NCBI RefSeq assembly: GCF_015040615.1
Contig: NZ_CP060402.1
Span: 3,038,001-3,102,000 of the forward strand
Source: Microbacterium sp. YJN-G
GTDB taxonomy: Bacteria > Actinomycetota > Actinomycetes > Actinomycetales > Microbacteriaceae
Length of the DNA stretch: 64,000 nucleotides
Direction of reading: 5' to 3'
Positions 42,713-52,097 of the stretch are shown piece by piece. How positions within the stretch are numbered: position 1 is the stretch's first letter; every line of letters begins with the position of its first letter. Both the position numbers and the translations under genes were made by a program. The notes beneath the pieces were generated by a model, which made no database searches, was not told where the DNA came from, and saw only the letters and a list, made by a program, of their open reading frames with translations.

Positions 42713-45178
42713 ATGCCCGAAGGACAGGTGCTCGAGTTCAGCCGGGTGACGAAGCGTTTCGGAGCCGTCACCGCGGTTGCCGACCTCTCCGTGCGCGTCC
42801 GCCCGGGCGTCGTCACGGGATTCCTGGGCCCGAATGGCGCCGGCAAGACCACGTCCCTGCGGATGCTGCTCGGTCAGATCCGCCCCAGCTCGGGCTCCGT
42901 GACGATCGGCGGATCGACCTACGCCGAGCTGCGCAACCCGCTGCGCACCGTGGGCGCCGTGCTGGAGGAGTCGCCCTACCGTCCGCGCCGCACCGCGAAC
43001 CGCCAGCTGCTGATCTCGGCGAAGGCCAACTCGATCCCGGCATCCCGCGTCGATGAGGTGCTGCACCAGGTCGGCCTGCAGGACGACGCCGACACCCGCC
43101 TGGGCAGCTATTCGCTGGGTATGCGGCAGCGGCTGGCCGTGGCGACCGCTCTGCTCGGAGACCCCGGCGTCCTCGTGCTCGACGAGCCCGCGAACGGCCT
43201 CGACCCCGAGGGCATCCGGTGGATGCGCCTGCTCATGCGCCGCCTCGCCGATGAGGGGCGCACCGTGCTGGTCTCGTCGCACGTGCTCAGCGAGATCGAG
43301 CAGGTCGCCGACGACGTCGTGGTGCTGTCGAAGGGCCGCGCGGTGTACTCCGGCGCCATGGAGGAGCTGGCCGACCCGTCCGGCGGGGCGGTCATCGTCG
43401 ATGCCGAGAACCGCGCGCGCCTGATCACGGTGCTCTCGGGTGCGAAGCTCTCCTTCGACGTGCTGCGCTCGGGTGTCACGGTGCGCGACTCGGATGCCGC
43501 GACCGTCGGCGCGATCGCCGCCGAGGCGGGCGTCGCCCTCACCCTTCTGCAGCAGCGCGGCCCCAGCCTCGAGGACGTCTTCCTCGACCTCGTGTACGGC
43601 CGCCGCTCGGACAGCCCGCGCCTCGACGAGGTCGCGAACCCGGTCGCGCACGCGCCCGTGAGCAGTGAGCAGGGCACCGCGGCCGACGCCGCGCTGGTCG
43701 CCGGTGGCGTCGCCACCGCGGGTGCCGCGGCCGTCGTCGCCGACGGCGGGATGGGCGCCGCGGCCGGCGCCGGGTACGGTGCGGGTTCGACGGATGGATC
43801 GGATGCCGCGGCAGCTGGTGATTCGGATGCCGAGGCGGATGCGGGTGCCGAGGAGGATGCTGCCGGCGGCGCGGGTGCTGTCGCCGCGGCGGATGCCGGG
43901 GATGCGGATGCCGGTCAGGACGAGGATGCTGCGCGCGATGAGCGCGCTGCGCCCGACACCGGCGACACGGAGGCACCCGGCGACGCGGGCGACGCAAGCG
44001 ACGAGGATGCCGTGAGCACCCCGACGGCCGACGGTGACGCCGAGGTTCCCGAGACGCAGGCCGCCGACGGTGCCAAAGAGTCAGAAGACGCCGACGGTGA
44101 CGCGACGGAGCAGCCGGACGGCAGCACGGAACAGACCGCAGACGTCGCAGACGGCGCCGCCGAAGGCCAGAGCGACGAGCACCCTCAGCCTGAGCAGTCC
44201 GGCGAGGGCGAGCAGTCGACCGCGAGCGATGAGCCCGCCGACGGCGGGGATGCGTCCGAACACGCGAACACCGCGGACGAGGACGCTGCCGACGAGAACT
44301 CCTCGGAGTCGAACCGCGACGGCGAGAACCACTCCGACGAGAACCACGCGGTCGACGCGCGTCGGGACGACCAGGCCGAGGACGCCGAGTCCGCAGACGA
44401 CGCCAATGACGGAGACGCAGACGGTCCCGGCGAGGACGCCGCGGAGAGCGCGGATGCCGAGCCCGACGGCGGATCCGCCACCGACGACCAGGCCGGCAGC
44501 GTGGACAAGCCTGCGGCATCCGGGACCTTCTGGACCACCCGCCGCGCCCGCTACCGTGACGACGCCGCCTCGGACAGCACGGGCGAGAACGACGACGACG
44601 ACGCCGACGACGACGCCGACGACGACGCCGACCCGATCGCGGCGCTGTGGGCACCGCGCGCGGCCGGCGCAGCATCCGACGACACTGCGGCATCCGACTC
44701 CGAGCAGGGAGACGACGCAGCATCCGGCGCCGACCACGGTGACGAGGGCGAGTCGGCCCAGTCCGGCGGGATCCTGCCCCTCGCAACGGAGGCCGTCTCG
44801 CTGCCGTCGATCACGGAGCCGCCGACGTTCACCGAGCTGATCACCGGCATCCCGGCATCCGCGTCTCCCCTGCAGGGCGACGCACCGGCGACCGAGGCGA
44901 TCCCGGTGTTCGCGCCGCAGCCCTCGAACGAGGGCGACGACGACTCCACGGTCGACGACGCCGAGGACGACCCGCGTCTCGCCGCGATGCGCACCTCGCT
45001 GTCGAGCGCGGCCAGCCGCTTCTTCGACGGCCCGGCGCCCGACTACCCCTACGGCTCCGCGCCCGCCGAGGACGCCCAGAACGATGACACTGCGCAGACG
45101 GACGAGGATGACTCAGAGCGTTCGGGCGACAACGGCGACAACGAGCACGCCCAGCGGGACGGCGACCAGCACCACTGA
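42713..45178 (+). CDS. ABC transporter ATPase with a ~515-residue acidic tail
   Basis: 821 residues, against about 300 for ordinary DrrA/CcmA-type ATPases. Residues 1-305 are a normal ATPase: GFLGPNGAGKTT Walker A (about 38), YSLGMRQRLAVATAL signature, LVLDEPANGLDPEG, SSHVLSEIEQVADD. From about 306 on the chain is low-complexity Asp/Glu/Ala/Gly/Ser, strongly acidic, broken by short islands with aromatic or hydrophobic residues: SGTFWTTRRARYRDD, DPIAALWAPRAAG, LPSITEPPTFTELITGIPAS, LSSAASRFFDGPAPDYPYG. No permease gene adjoins. The tail keeps one open frame with good codon usage, so it is very likely translated. Confidence 0.88.
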   Translation: MPEGQVLEFSRVTKRFGAVTAVADLSVRVRPGVVTGFLGPNGAGKTTSLRMLLGQIRPSSGSVTIGGSTYAELRNPLRTVGAVLEESPYRPRRTANRQLLISAKANSIPASRVDEVLHQVGLQDDADTRLGSYSLGMRQRLAVATALLGDPGVLVLDEPANGLDPEGIRWMRLLMRRLADEGRTVLVSSHVLSEIEQVADDVVVLSKGRAVYSGAMEELADPSGGAVIVDAENRARLITVLSGAKLSFDVLRSGVTVRDSDAATVGAIAAEAGVALTLLQQRGPSLEDVFLDLVYGRRSDSPRLDEVANPVAHAPVSSEQGTAADAALVAGGVATAGAAAVVADGGMGAAAGAGYGAGSTDGSDAAAAGDSDAEADAGAEEDAAGGAGAVAAADAGDADAGQDEDAARDERAAPDTGDTEAPGDAGDASDEDAVSTPTADGDAEVPETQAADGAKESEDADGDATEQPDGSTEQTADVADGAAEGQSDEHPQPEQSGEGEQSTASDEPADGGDASEHANTADEDAADENSSESNRDGENHSDENHAVDARRDDQAEDAESADDANDGDADGPGEDAAESADAEPDGGSATDDQAGSVDKPAASGTFWTTRRARYRDDAASDSTGENDDDDADDDADDDADPIAALWAPRAAGAASDDTAASDSEQGDDAASGADHGDEGESAQSGGILPLATEAVSLPSITEPPTFTELITGIPASASPLQGDAPATEAIPVFAPQPSNEGDDDSTVDDAEDDPRLAAMRTSLSSAASRFFDGPAPDYPYGSAPAEDAQNDDTAQTDEDDSERSGDNGDNEHAQRDGDQHH

Positions 45179-45200
45179 CGAACGGCCGCTCTCCGGCTGA

Positions 45201-45650
45201 TCAGGCCGGGCGGGGCCTGATGACCGGGCGCTGACGCGGCTTCTGTACCGGCACCGGCGCGGTCGAAGCGATCTCGGCGACATCGGCCGGCTTGTCGCTG
45301 ACCTCCAGGCGCAGCGCCTGGGTCAGAGCGAGCCCGTGCCGGGTGGTGAGGATCAGCCGCTGGAACTGCTCATCGCCCTCGAGGTCGATCACGACGCTCG
45401 GGCGGCGCTTGCGGATGAGGACGAAGTCGGTCGTGCCCGCACCCTTCCAGGTGCCGCCCGCGAGGATGCCGGGGATGTACGTTCCCGGACCCGGAACGCC
45501 GCGCAGCCAGGTCCACGCATCGTCGGTGAGCTGCACTTTGGTGATGTGCTCGCGGGCGATCCGCAGGTTCTCGCGGTGGAAGGTCGACGCGCGCTCGATC
45601 GGCGACAGGACGATCTCGAGTCTCGTCTGATCCAGCAGGAGCGTCACCAT
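45201..45650 (-). CDS. Small conserved-looking protein, function unknown
   Basis: 149 residues, not a family I can name. It is soluble: TLLLDQTRLEIVLSPIERASTFHRENLRIAREHITKV reads as beta strands and a turn, and WTWLRGVPGPGTYIPGILAGGTWKGAGTTDFVLIRKRRPSVVIDL as a sheet, together resembling a PH-like domain. The tail is Pro/Arg/Gln-rich and basic. It stands converging with the acidic-tailed ATPase (22 nt between stops); a basic tail next to an acidic partner is suggestive but no more. Confidence 0.7.
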   Translation of the reverse strand: MVTLLLDQTRLEIVLSPIERASTFHRENLRIAREHITKVQLTDDAWTWLRGVPGPGTYIPGILAGGTWKGAGTTDFVLIRKRRPSVVIDLEGDEQFQRLILTTRHGLALTQALRLEVSDKPADVAEIASTAPVPVQKPRQRPVIRPRPA

Positions 45651-45708
45651 GGGTTACAGTCTGCCAGCGCACTCCCGCAAGATCACTGCGACTTGCTCAC
45701 AACGCGAC

Positions 45709-45737
45709 AACGATCGGGTGAAGCGCACCCGATCGTT
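45709..45737 (-). terminator. Hairpin after hemL
   Basis: AACGATCGGGTG (45709-45720) and CACCCGATCGTT (45726-45737) form a perfect 12-bp stem with a 5-nt loop, 4 nt past the hemL stop on its strand. Followed by GTCGCGTTGTG, a weak T-rich stretch. Confidence 0.7.
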
Positions 45738-45740
45738 CCG

Positions 45741-47063
45741 TCAGGCGGTGGCGGATGCCGCGGCGGCGGCCGCCGCGGGCAGCGCGGCCTCGATCGCCGA
45801 AAGCTCGGCGTCGCCGTGCGCGGCGGTGAGGAACCACGCCTCGAACACGCTCGGAGGCAGCGCCACGCCCTGCTCGCGCATGGCGTGGAAGAACGGCGCG
45901 TACCGGAACGACTCCTGCGCCTGGGCCTGCGCGTAGTCGCGCGGATCCTCGGCCGAGAAGACCAGGCCGAACAGGTTGCCGGCGCGCGGCACGGCGTGCA
46001 CGACACCGGCATCCGTCAGTGCGGCATCCAGCGCGTCCGCGAGGCGGGCGGCCGATGCGTCGACCCGGGCGTACACCTCGGGGGTCGCGAGGCGCAGCGT
46101 GGCAAGCCCTGCCGCGACCGAGAGCGGGTTCCCCGAGAGGGTGCCGGCCTGGTACACCGGGCCGACCGGGGCGAGCAGATCCATGACCTCGGCGCGACCG
46201 CCGAGTGCGGCGAGCGGCATCCCGCCACCGACGACCTTGCCGAAGGTGATGATGTCGGGCAGGTACTCCTCGCCCGCGGCCTGCTGCAGGCCCCAGTATC
46301 CGGCCGGGTGCACGCGGAAGCCGGTGAGCACCTCGTCGAGGATCATCAGGGCGCCGTGGGCGTGCGCGGTGTCGGCGATGAGCCGGTTGAAGCCGGGCTG
46401 CGGGGCGACCACGCCCATGTTCGCGGCGGCGGCCTCGACGATCACCGCGGCGATGCGGTCGCCGTGCTCGGCGAAGACCGCTGCGAGGGCGTCGGGGTCG
46501 TTGTAGTCGATGACCAGCGTCTGCGCGGCGATCGGCGCGGGCACTCCCGCCGAGCCGGGCAGGGCGAGGGTGGCCACGCCGGATCCGGCCGCGGCCAGCA
46601 GCCCGTCGGAGTGGCCGTGGTAGTGGCCGGCAAACTTCACCAGCAGGTCGCGGCCGGTGGCGCCGCGTGCGAGACGGATCGCGGTCATCGTGGCCTCGGT
46701 GCCGGTGGACACCAGCCGCACGCGGTCGACGGGGCGGACGTCGCCGTGCCGGACGCGGTCGGCGATCAGCTGTGCGAGTTCGACCTCGCCCTCTGTGGGC
46801 GCGCCGAACGACAGGCCGCGGACGGCGGCATCCTGCACCGCCTGCACCGCCTCGGGGTGCGCGTGCCCGAGCAGGGCGGGACCCCACGACGCGACCAGGT
46901 CGATGTAGTCGCGTCCGGCGGCGTCGGTCACGATGGCGCCGGATGCGGATGCCAGGAAGCGCGGCGTCCCGCCGACCGAGCCGTACGCGCGCACCGGCGA
47001 GTTCACGCCGCCGGGGATCACCGCGCGGGCGGTGTCGAACAGGTCGTCATTGCGATCGGTCAT
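45741..47063 (-). CDS. hemL: Glutamate-1-semialdehyde 2,1-aminomutase
   Basis: 440 residues. Converts glutamate-1-semialdehyde to 5-aminolaevulinate, second step of the C5 haem route. Motifs: [22 protein letters not shown] at the N-terminus, [40 protein letters not shown], and the PLP lysine in [19 protein letters not shown] (about residue 275). AGAGGAAG precedes ATG 47063. It lies last in the hemQ-C-D-B-L run but is separated from hemB by a 65-bp palindrome that might lower read-through. Confidence 0.95.
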   Translation of the reverse strand: MTDRNDDLFDTARAVIPGGVNSPVRAYGSVGGTPRFLASASGAIVTDAAGRDYIDLVASWGPALLGHAHPEAVQAVQDAAVRGLSFGAPTEGEVELAQLIADRVRHGDVRPVDRVRLVSTGTEATMTAIRLARGATGRDLLVKFAGHYHGHSDGLLAAAGSGVATLALPGSAGVPAPIAAQTLVIDYNDPDALAAVFAEHGDRIAAVIVEAAAANMGVVAPQPGFNRLIADTAHAHGALMILDEVLTGFRVHPAGYWGLQQAAGEEYLPDIITFGKVVGGGMPLAALGGRAEVMDLLAPVGPVYQAGTLSGNPLSVAAGLATLRLATPEVYARVDASAARLADALDAALTDAGVVHAVPRAGNLFGLVFSAEDPRDYAQAQAQESFRYAPFFHAMREQGVALPPSVFEAWFLTAAHGDAELSAIEAALPAAAAAAASATA

Positions 47064-47085
47064 GTGTCTTCCTCTGGTGACGCAT

Positions 47086-47150
47086 CCGTCTATATGTCAC
47101 GAAGTGCTGAAATCCGGGGCGAATAGCGGCACTTTGTGACAAATAGACGG
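47086..47150. repeat. 65-bp palindrome, family 'CTATATGTCAC', copy 2 (diverged)
   Basis: Same length and same outer word as 14938-15002. Outer 22 bp still pair (CCGTCTATATGTCACGAAGT left; right arm ends ACAAATAGACGG, with two mismatches), but the inner left arm (GCTGAAATCC) no longer matches the intact right GAATAGCGGC. It lies between hemB and hemL, which read in the same direction. Confidence 0.8.
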
Positions 47151-47184
47151 GGTGGGGAGGCGGGGTGCGGGGGGGGACGCGGGG

Positions 47185-48168
47185 TCAGGGGGTGCGGAGC
47201 CAGCGGGCGGCCTCGACGGCCCAGTAGGTCAGCAGGGCATCCGCACCGGCACGGCGGATCGACATCAGCGACTCGAGCACGGCGGCGCGGCGATCGATCC
47301 ACCCGTTCGCTGCGGCGGCCTCGACCATCGCGTACTCGCCCGACACCTGGTACGCCCAGACCGGCACGTCCACGGCGTCGCGCACCTCGCGCAGCACATC
47401 GAGGAACGCCATCGCGGGCTTGACCATCACGATGTCGGCGCCCTCGTCGACGTCGAACAGCGCCTCGCGGACGCCCTCGCGACGGTTGCCCGGGTCCATC
47501 TGGTACGTGCGGCGGTCGCCCTGCAGCTGCGAGTCGACGGCCTCGCGGAACGGGCCGTAGAAGGCGCTGGCGTACTTGGCCGAGTAGGCGAGCAGCAGGG
47601 TGTCGGTGAAGCCCTCGGTGTCGAGCGCCTCGCGGATCGCGGCGACCTGACCGTCCATCATGCCGCTCAGCCCGAGCAGCTGCGAGCCGGCGCGCGCCTG
47701 CGCGACCGCCATGGACCGGTAGCGATCGAGGGTGGCGTCGTTGTCGACCGCGCCGGAAGGCGCGAGCACCCCGCAGTGACCGTGGTCGGTGAACTCGTCC
47801 AGGCACAGGTCTGTCTGCACGACGAGTGCGTCGCCGACCTCTGCGGCCAGCGCCGCAGTCGCGACGTTGAGGATGCCCTCGGGATCATCCGCGGCCGAGC
47901 CCTCGGCATCCCGCACCTCGGGCACTCCGAACAGCATCACGCCGCCCACGCCCGCCTCGGCGGCATCCACAGCGGCAGCGCGCAGCGAGTCGAGCGAGTG
48001 CTGCACGACCCCGGGCATCGAGCCGATCGCCGCCGGCTCGGTGAGCCCCTCGCGGACGAACATCGGCAGCACCAGCTGCCGCGCCTCGAGCGAGGTCTCG
48101 CGCAGGAGGTTGCGCACCGGCGCCGACTGGCGCAACCGGCGCAGGCGGGTGGTCGGGTAGCCGCTCAC
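47185..48168 (-). CDS. hemB: Delta-aminolaevulinic acid dehydratase (porphobilinogen synthase)
   Basis: 327 residues, GTG start overlapping the hemD stop (GTGA). Joins two 5-aminolaevulinate molecules to porphobilinogen. The two active-site lysines are in [18 protein letters not shown] and [14 protein letters not shown]. The metal site reads [12 protein letters not shown]: two of the three zinc-binding Cys are present and the middle one is Asp, a variant I associate with actinobacterial enzymes. Second last gene of the hem run. Confidence 0.95.
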   Translation of the reverse strand: MSGYPTTRLRRLRQSAPVRNLLRETSLEARQLVLPMFVREGLTEPAAIGSMPGVVQHSLDSLRAAAVDAAEAGVGGVMLFGVPEVRDAEGSAADDPEGILNVATAALAAEVGDALVVQTDLCLDEFTDHGHCGVLAPSGAVDNDATLDRYRSMAVAQARAGSQLLGLSGMMDGQVAAIREALDTEGFTDTLLLAYSAKYASAFYGPFREAVDSQLQGDRRTYQMDPGNRREGVREALFDVDEGADIVMVKPAMAFLDVLREVRDAVDVPVWAYQVSGEYAMVEAAAANGWIDRRAAVLESLMSIRRAGADALLTYWAVEAARWLRTP

Positions 48169-48962
48169 GGTGCGAACTCGTCGGCCGCGTGCGGAAGGGT
48201 GAAGTGCGACACGGTCTCGATGAGCGCGTCGACGGTCTGCCGGTCGGCGACCGCCGAGATCGGGAGCCCGACCTTGCGGGCATCCTGGGCGGTGCGGGGG
48301 CCGATGGCCGCGAGCAGCGTCGTGTCGGGGATCTCGGGGAACTGCTCGCGCACCTGCCCGGCGACGGATCCGCTGGTGATGAGGATGACGTTGATGCGGC
48401 CGTTCTCGACGTCGCGGCGGATGCGGTCGGTGACCGGCACCCCCACGGTGCGGTAGGCGACGATGCTGTCGACATCGTGGCCCGCCTCGGTCAGCGACTT
48501 CGAGAGCACCGGCTTGGCGATCTCGCTGCGCAGGCTGAGGATGCGGCGCGGCTCGGGCTCGAGGGCGATCATCTGCTCGGCCATCCCGGCCGCCGAGTTG
48601 TCGAGCTCGGGAACGAGTGCGACCTCGTAGCCGACTGCGGCCAGCGCGGCGGCGGTGGTCTCGCCGACCGCGGCGATGCGGGTCGTCCTGGGCACCTCGA
48701 CGCGATGCGCGAACAGCACGTCGACGGTGGTCGCACTCGTGACCGTCAGCCAGTCGTAGTGTCCCTGCTGCAGGCGCTCGAGCGCGGCATCCAGCGCCAC
48801 CTGGTCGGTGGTCGGTGCGAAGTTGATCAGCGGCGCGACCACGGGCACGGCGCCCTGCGCTCGCAGACTCGCGGCGACACCGTCGCCCCAGGGCCCGCCA
48901 CGGGGCACCAGCACGCGCCAGCCGGCCAGCGGCCGTGCCGTTTTCGTTTCGGAAGCAGTCAT
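48165..48962 (-). CDS. hemD: Uroporphyrinogen-III synthase
   Basis: 265 residues from ATG 48962, 4 nt after the hemC stop. The family is poorly conserved; typical are [27 protein letters not shown], the [16 protein letters not shown] segment, [23 protein letters not shown] and [18 protein letters not shown], plus [13 protein letters not shown]. It closes and inverts hydroxymethylbilane to uroporphyrinogen III. Position between hemC and hemB makes the call firm. Confidence 0.92.
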   Translation of the reverse strand: MTASETKTARPLAGWRVLVPRGGPWGDGVAASLRAQGAVPVVAPLINFAPTTDQVALDAALERLQQGHYDWLTVTSATTVDVLFAHRVEVPRTTRIAAVGETTAAALAAVGYEVALVPELDNSAAGMAEQMIALEPEPRRILSLRSEIAKPVLSKSLTEAGHDVDSIVAYRTVGVPVTDRIRRDVENGRINVILITSGSVAGQVREQFPEIPDTTLLAAIGPRTAQDARKVGLPISAVADRQTVDALIETVSHFTLPHAADEFAP

Positions 48963-48966
48963 CAGA

Positions 48967-49953
48967 TCACTCTCGCGGGAGAAGGTCGGCCGCCCCCTGT
49001 TCGAGCAGCCGATGGGCCGCAGACATGCCGATGTCACGGATCGCATGCATCGGGTCTGCACCATCGGCAGTAATCGCTCCGTTGCCACTGCCGTTCCGAC
49101 GAATATACCCCCCGTTCAGGGACTCGGTGACGTCGAGTCCGATCCGGCGGTCTCCGCCGGGCTCGTACACGACCGCGCGGATGCGGATGCTGTCGCCTGT
49201 CACGGCCGCGTGCGCGGCCATCGGCGCCTGGCATCCGGCCTCGAGCCCGGCGAGGATCGCGCGCTCGACGGTCACGGCGATACGGGTGTCCTCGTCATCC
49301 AGCTCGGCGAGCGCGGCCAGCAGCTCGGCGGGCGCATCGGTCGTCGTCTCGACGGCGAGCGAGCCCTGACCCGGGGCGGTCGGCCACTCGGCAAGGCCGA
49401 GCGGCTCGCGCAGCAGCGACGACTCCGGGCCGAGACGGGACAGGCCGGCGGCGGCCAGGATGACGGCATCCAGTTCACCCGACTCGACGCGCGCCAGGCG
49501 CGAGTCGACGTTGCCGCGGATGTCGACGACCTCGGCGTGCGGTGCGCGGCGGCGCACCTGCGCGATGCGACGAGGGGCACCCGTGCCGACCCGGCTTCCG
49601 GGGCGCAGCGCGTGCAGCGGGGTGCCTTCACGGGTGATGACGACGTCGCGCGGGTCCTCACGGACGGGCGTGGCCGCGATGACCAGCTCGGCGGGCACGG
49701 CGGTGGGCAGGTCCTTCAGCGAGTGGACGAGGATGTCGCACTCGCCGGCGATGAGCGCCTCGCGCAGCCGGTTCGCGAAGATCCCGGTGCCGCCGATCTC
49801 GGACAGCGACGCGCGGTTGGTGTCGCCCTCGGACACGATCGGCACGAGATCTACGGGGCGTCCGGCGATCTTCGACAGCGCGTCGGCGACGTGACCTGAC
49901 TGCGCCTGGGCGAGCGCGCTGCGCCGGGTGCCGAGGCGGATGGGGGTGTTCAC
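48967..49953 (-). CDS. hemC: Hydroxymethylbilane synthase (porphobilinogen deaminase)
   Basis: 328 residues, GTG start overlapping the hemQ stop by 4 nt. Motifs: IRLGTRRSALAQAQSG at the N-terminus, VHSLKDLPTAVP with catalytic Asp, RVGTGAPRRIAQVR, DIRGNVDSRLARVESGELDAVILAAAGL, and the Cys that carries the dipyrromethane cofactor in AGLEAGCQAPMAAHA (about residue 240). It links four porphobilinogens. Confidence 0.95.
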   Translation of the reverse strand: MNTPIRLGTRRSALAQAQSGHVADALSKIAGRPVDLVPIVSEGDTNRASLSEIGGTGIFANRLREALIAGECDILVHSLKDLPTAVPAELVIAATPVREDPRDVVITREGTPLHALRPGSRVGTGAPRRIAQVRRRAPHAEVVDIRGNVDSRLARVESGELDAVILAAAGLSRLGPESSLLREPLGLAEWPTAPGQGSLAVETTTDAPAELLAALAELDDEDTRIAVTVERAILAGLEAGCQAPMAAHAAVTGDSIRIRAVVYEPGGDRRIGLDVTESLNGGYIRRNGSGNGAITADGADPMHAIRDIGMSAAHRLLEQGAADLLPRE

Positions 49954-50663
49954 TGCAACACGTCTGCGATCTCGTCGAAGCGCAGGCGGCGCCCGGTGTA
50001 GAAGGGCACCTCCTCCTTCACGAACCGGCGGGCCTCGGTGTAGCGCAGGTCGCGCATGAGGTCGACGAGCTCGGTGGGGTCGTCCGCCTCGAGCGGCAGC
50101 AGCCACTCGTAGTCGCCGAGCGCGAACGCGGCGACGGTGTTGGCGATGACACCGGTGAAGGCTGCGCCCTTGCGTCCGTGGTCGGCGAGCATCTTGCGGC
50201 GCTCGGCCTCGTCGATCAGGTACCACTCGGGGGTGCGCACGAACGGGTACAGGCAGAGCCAGCCCTTCGGCTCGATGCCGCGCAGGAAGCCCGGAACGTG
50301 CTGGCGGTTGAACTCGGCGTCGCGGTGCACGCCCATGACGTTCCACACCGGCAGCAGCGAGCGCAGCAGGTCGGTGCGGCGCAGCCGGCGCAGAGCGCGC
50401 TGCAGCTCTTCGGCGGTGTCGCCGTGCAGCCAGACCATCAGGTCGGCCTCGGCCTTCAGCCCGCTGACGTCGTAGAAGCCGCGCACCGAGACGCCGGAGT
50501 CCTCGATGTAGCCGACGATCGTCTCGAGCTCGGTCGCGTCGGTCTCGGACACGGGTGAGTCGGGGTTTCGGCGCCAGACGGCCCACAGGGTGAACCCGGT
50601 GGGCGAAGGCTCTGACCCGGAGGGGGCGGATGCGGACTCAGTGTGCTCGCGTACTTCCGACAT
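49950..50663 (-). CDS. hemQ: Coproheme decarboxylase HemQ (chlorite dismutase family)
   Basis: 237 residues. Last enzyme of the coproporphyrin-dependent haem route: decarboxylates coproheme to haem b with peroxide. Family segments are TLWAVWRRNPDSPVSETDATELETIVGYI, RGFYDVSGLKAEADLMVWLHGDTAEELQRAL, and KGWLCLYPFVRTPEWYLI containing the radical-forming Tyr. It is first in hemQ-C-D-B-L, starting 6 nt behind a CAGACT box and with GGAAGC before ATG 50663. Its presence implies the organism uses coproporphyrin ferrochelatase rather than the classical protoporphyrin route. Confidence 0.94.
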   Translation of the reverse strand: MSEVREHTESASAPSGSEPSPTGFTLWAVWRRNPDSPVSETDATELETIVGYIEDSGVSVRGFYDVSGLKAEADLMVWLHGDTAEELQRALRRLRRTDLLRSLLPVWNVMGVHRDAEFNRQHVPGFLRGIEPKGWLCLYPFVRTPEWYLIDEAERRKMLADHGRKGAAFTGVIANTVAAFALGDYEWLLPLEADDPTELVDLMRDLRYTEARRFVKEEVPFYTGRRLRFDEIADVLQ

Positions 50664-50669
50664 GCTTCC

Positions 50670-50675
50670 AGTCTG
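50670..50675 (-). promoter_or_regulatory. -10-like box (CAGACT) before hemQ
   Basis: Lower strand CAGACT, 6 nt, ATG 50663. It keeps the A2 and T6 of TANNNT and is the same word, apart from its first base, as the box in front of the glycosyltransferase gene. GGAAGC in the spacer could also serve as ribosome binding site. Confidence 0.35.
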
Positions 50676-50747
50676 CCCCCTCTGCGAGGGCATGGCGAAC
50701 CGAGGCCGGTTCACCCGTGCGCGTCCGCGCGAGAGGGCGCGTCAGCG

Positions 50748-51053
50748 TCAGCGCGAGAGGGCGCGTGCGATCACCCAGACCGCGCCGCCGACGACTGCGG
50801 CGACGCCGACCACCGCCGCGGCCGCACCCGCCGGGTTGCGGTGCGCGAAGGTGCGGGCGCGCAGGATGCCGCGCTGCGAGGCCTTCTCGATGCGCCGGGG
50901 GAAGTTGCCCTTGATCTCGATGGCGGCCAGCGCGGCCTTCAGCTCGGCGCGCGCGGACTCCACCGGATCGACGATGCCCGGGGGCACCGCCGTGCGCGGC
51001 AGAGGCCCGGCGGGCACCACCGTCGACGGCACGCGGGGGTCAGAGTTCGTCAT
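50748..51053 (-). CDS. DUF3618-like membrane-anchored protein
   Basis: 101 residues. A helical middle with ESARAELKAALAAIEIKGNFPRRIEKASQRGILRARTF resembles DUF3618; one membrane segment (AGAAAAVVGVAAVVGGAVWVIARAL) ends the chain. Together with the two genes upstream (Holin-X type and YtxH-like) it makes a set of small envelope proteins common in actinobacteria, possibly membrane stress related. Overlaps the upstream gene by 14 nt. Confidence 0.75.
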   Translation of the reverse strand: MTNSDPRVPSTVVPAGPLPRTAVPPGIVDPVESARAELKAALAAIEIKGNFPRRIEKASQRGILRARTFAHRNPAGAAAAVVGVAAVVGGAVWVIARALSR

Positions 51054-51447
51054 TGCCGGCCTCCTTCACGAGACGCACGTCGGTGGCGATGGCCTGCCCG
51101 GGGTTCTCGCGCCTGACCACCTTGCGGAAGCGCATCACTCCGAGCAGGGCGAAGATGATGACGGCGACGATCAGGAAGCCGAACACGGCGAGCGCCGCGA
51201 GCCACGCCGGCCACCACGACGCGAGGCCGATGATGGCGAAGGCCAGCAGCACGGGGATCGCCCAGAACAGCAGGAACAGCACGACGACGAACCACAGGCT
51301 GCCGATGCCGGCATCCTTCGCGGTGCGCGAGATCCACGCCTTCGCCGAGTCGATCTCGGCGGTGACGAGGTTGCGCACCAGTTCGGGTAGGTCACCGAGC
51401 AGCGTCAGCAGGCTGTCATCGGCGCGGTCGCGGTATCCGCGTGCCAT
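51040..51447 (-). CDS. Phage_holin_3_6 / actinobacterial Holin-X family membrane protein
   Basis: 135 residues. An amphipathic N-terminus (SLLTLLGDLPELVRNLVTAEIDSAKAWISRTAKDAG) is followed by two long membrane segments (about 50-75 LWFVVVLFLLFWAIPVLLAFAIIGLA and 82-105). This is the Holin-X plan; despite the name these are chromosomal envelope proteins, and no phage genes are nearby. It lies 1 nt behind the YtxH-like gene, so the three are one unit. Confidence 0.82.
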   Translation of the reverse strand: MARGYRDRADDSLLTLLGDLPELVRNLVTAEIDSAKAWISRTAKDAGIGSLWFVVVLFLLFWAIPVLLAFAIIGLASWWPAWLAALAVFGFLIVAVIIFALLGVMRFRKVVRRENPGQAIATDVRLVKEAGNDEL

Positions 51448-51448
51448 G

Positions 51449-51940
51449 TCACTCCGCCTCTGAGCTCGTCTTCTTCGCCGCGGACTTGCCGGTGGTGCTC
51501 GCCGACCCGGACGTGCTCGACGTCCCGGTCGTGCTCGACGATCCCGACGAACCGGACGAGCCCGAAGAGCCGGCCGACTTCGGCGTGCTGCGCGACGCGG
51601 TGGTGCGCTTGGCCTCGGCCGCGGCATCCTTCGCCGCGTCGGCGACGTCTTCGCCGGCGTCCTTCGCCGCGCCGACCGCGGAGTGCAGCTTCTGCTCAGG
51701 AGTGCCCGGGTTGGCGGCCGCCTTGACGACCTTCACCGCTCCCGTCCAGATCGCGCCGGGCACTGCCGCGACCTGGGCCTTCGCGAAATCCTGGACACGC
51801 GTGACCCTGTCCTGGACGGGATCGAGGTTCCACACCTTGAGCCACTGCGTCTTGATCTGCTCGTAGCGCTCGCGACCTGCGCGACTGCCGAGCACGTATC
51901 CGACGCCGAGTCCGACGACGAGTCCGATCTTCCCCTTCAT
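51449..51940 (-). CDS. YtxH-like small membrane protein with Ser/Gly/Thr tail
   Basis: 163 residues. Begins MKGKIGLVVGLGVGYVLGSRAGRERYEQI, a short membrane segment with the GxGxGYVLGSRAGRxRY pattern of actinobacterial YtxH-like proteins. An Ala-rich helix (about 80-112) and a Ser/Gly/Thr-rich tail (SSGSSGSSGSSSTTGTSSTS) with a Lys/Glu end follow. Members are general-stress or envelope proteins of unknown role. GGAGG precedes ATG 51940; it heads the envelope trio. Confidence 0.8.
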   Translation of the reverse strand: MKGKIGLVVGLGVGYVLGSRAGRERYEQIKTQWLKVWNLDPVQDRVTRVQDFAKAQVAAVPGAIWTGAVKVVKAAANPGTPEQKLHSAVGAAKDAGEDVADAAKDAAAEAKRTTASRSTPKSAGSSGSSGSSGSSSTTGTSSTSGSASTTGKSAAKKTSSEAE

Positions 51941-52097
51941 GGGAGCCTCCTGACATTTGTTGCGGCATCTGCGCCGGAGGTCGAACCGCTCACCCCCGCA
52001 CGATCGGTTCCAGGGTAGTCGCATATTCCCGATTCGGCATCTACCCTTGCGCAGCGCGACGAGAAGATGTAGCGAGGGGGTCTCAGTGCGGCCGCGG

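Noticed and set aside
51040..51447. Holin-family protein as sign of a prophage
   Set aside because: No phage structural, integrase or lysis genes nearby; this family is a chromosomal actinobacterial envelope protein in spite of its name.
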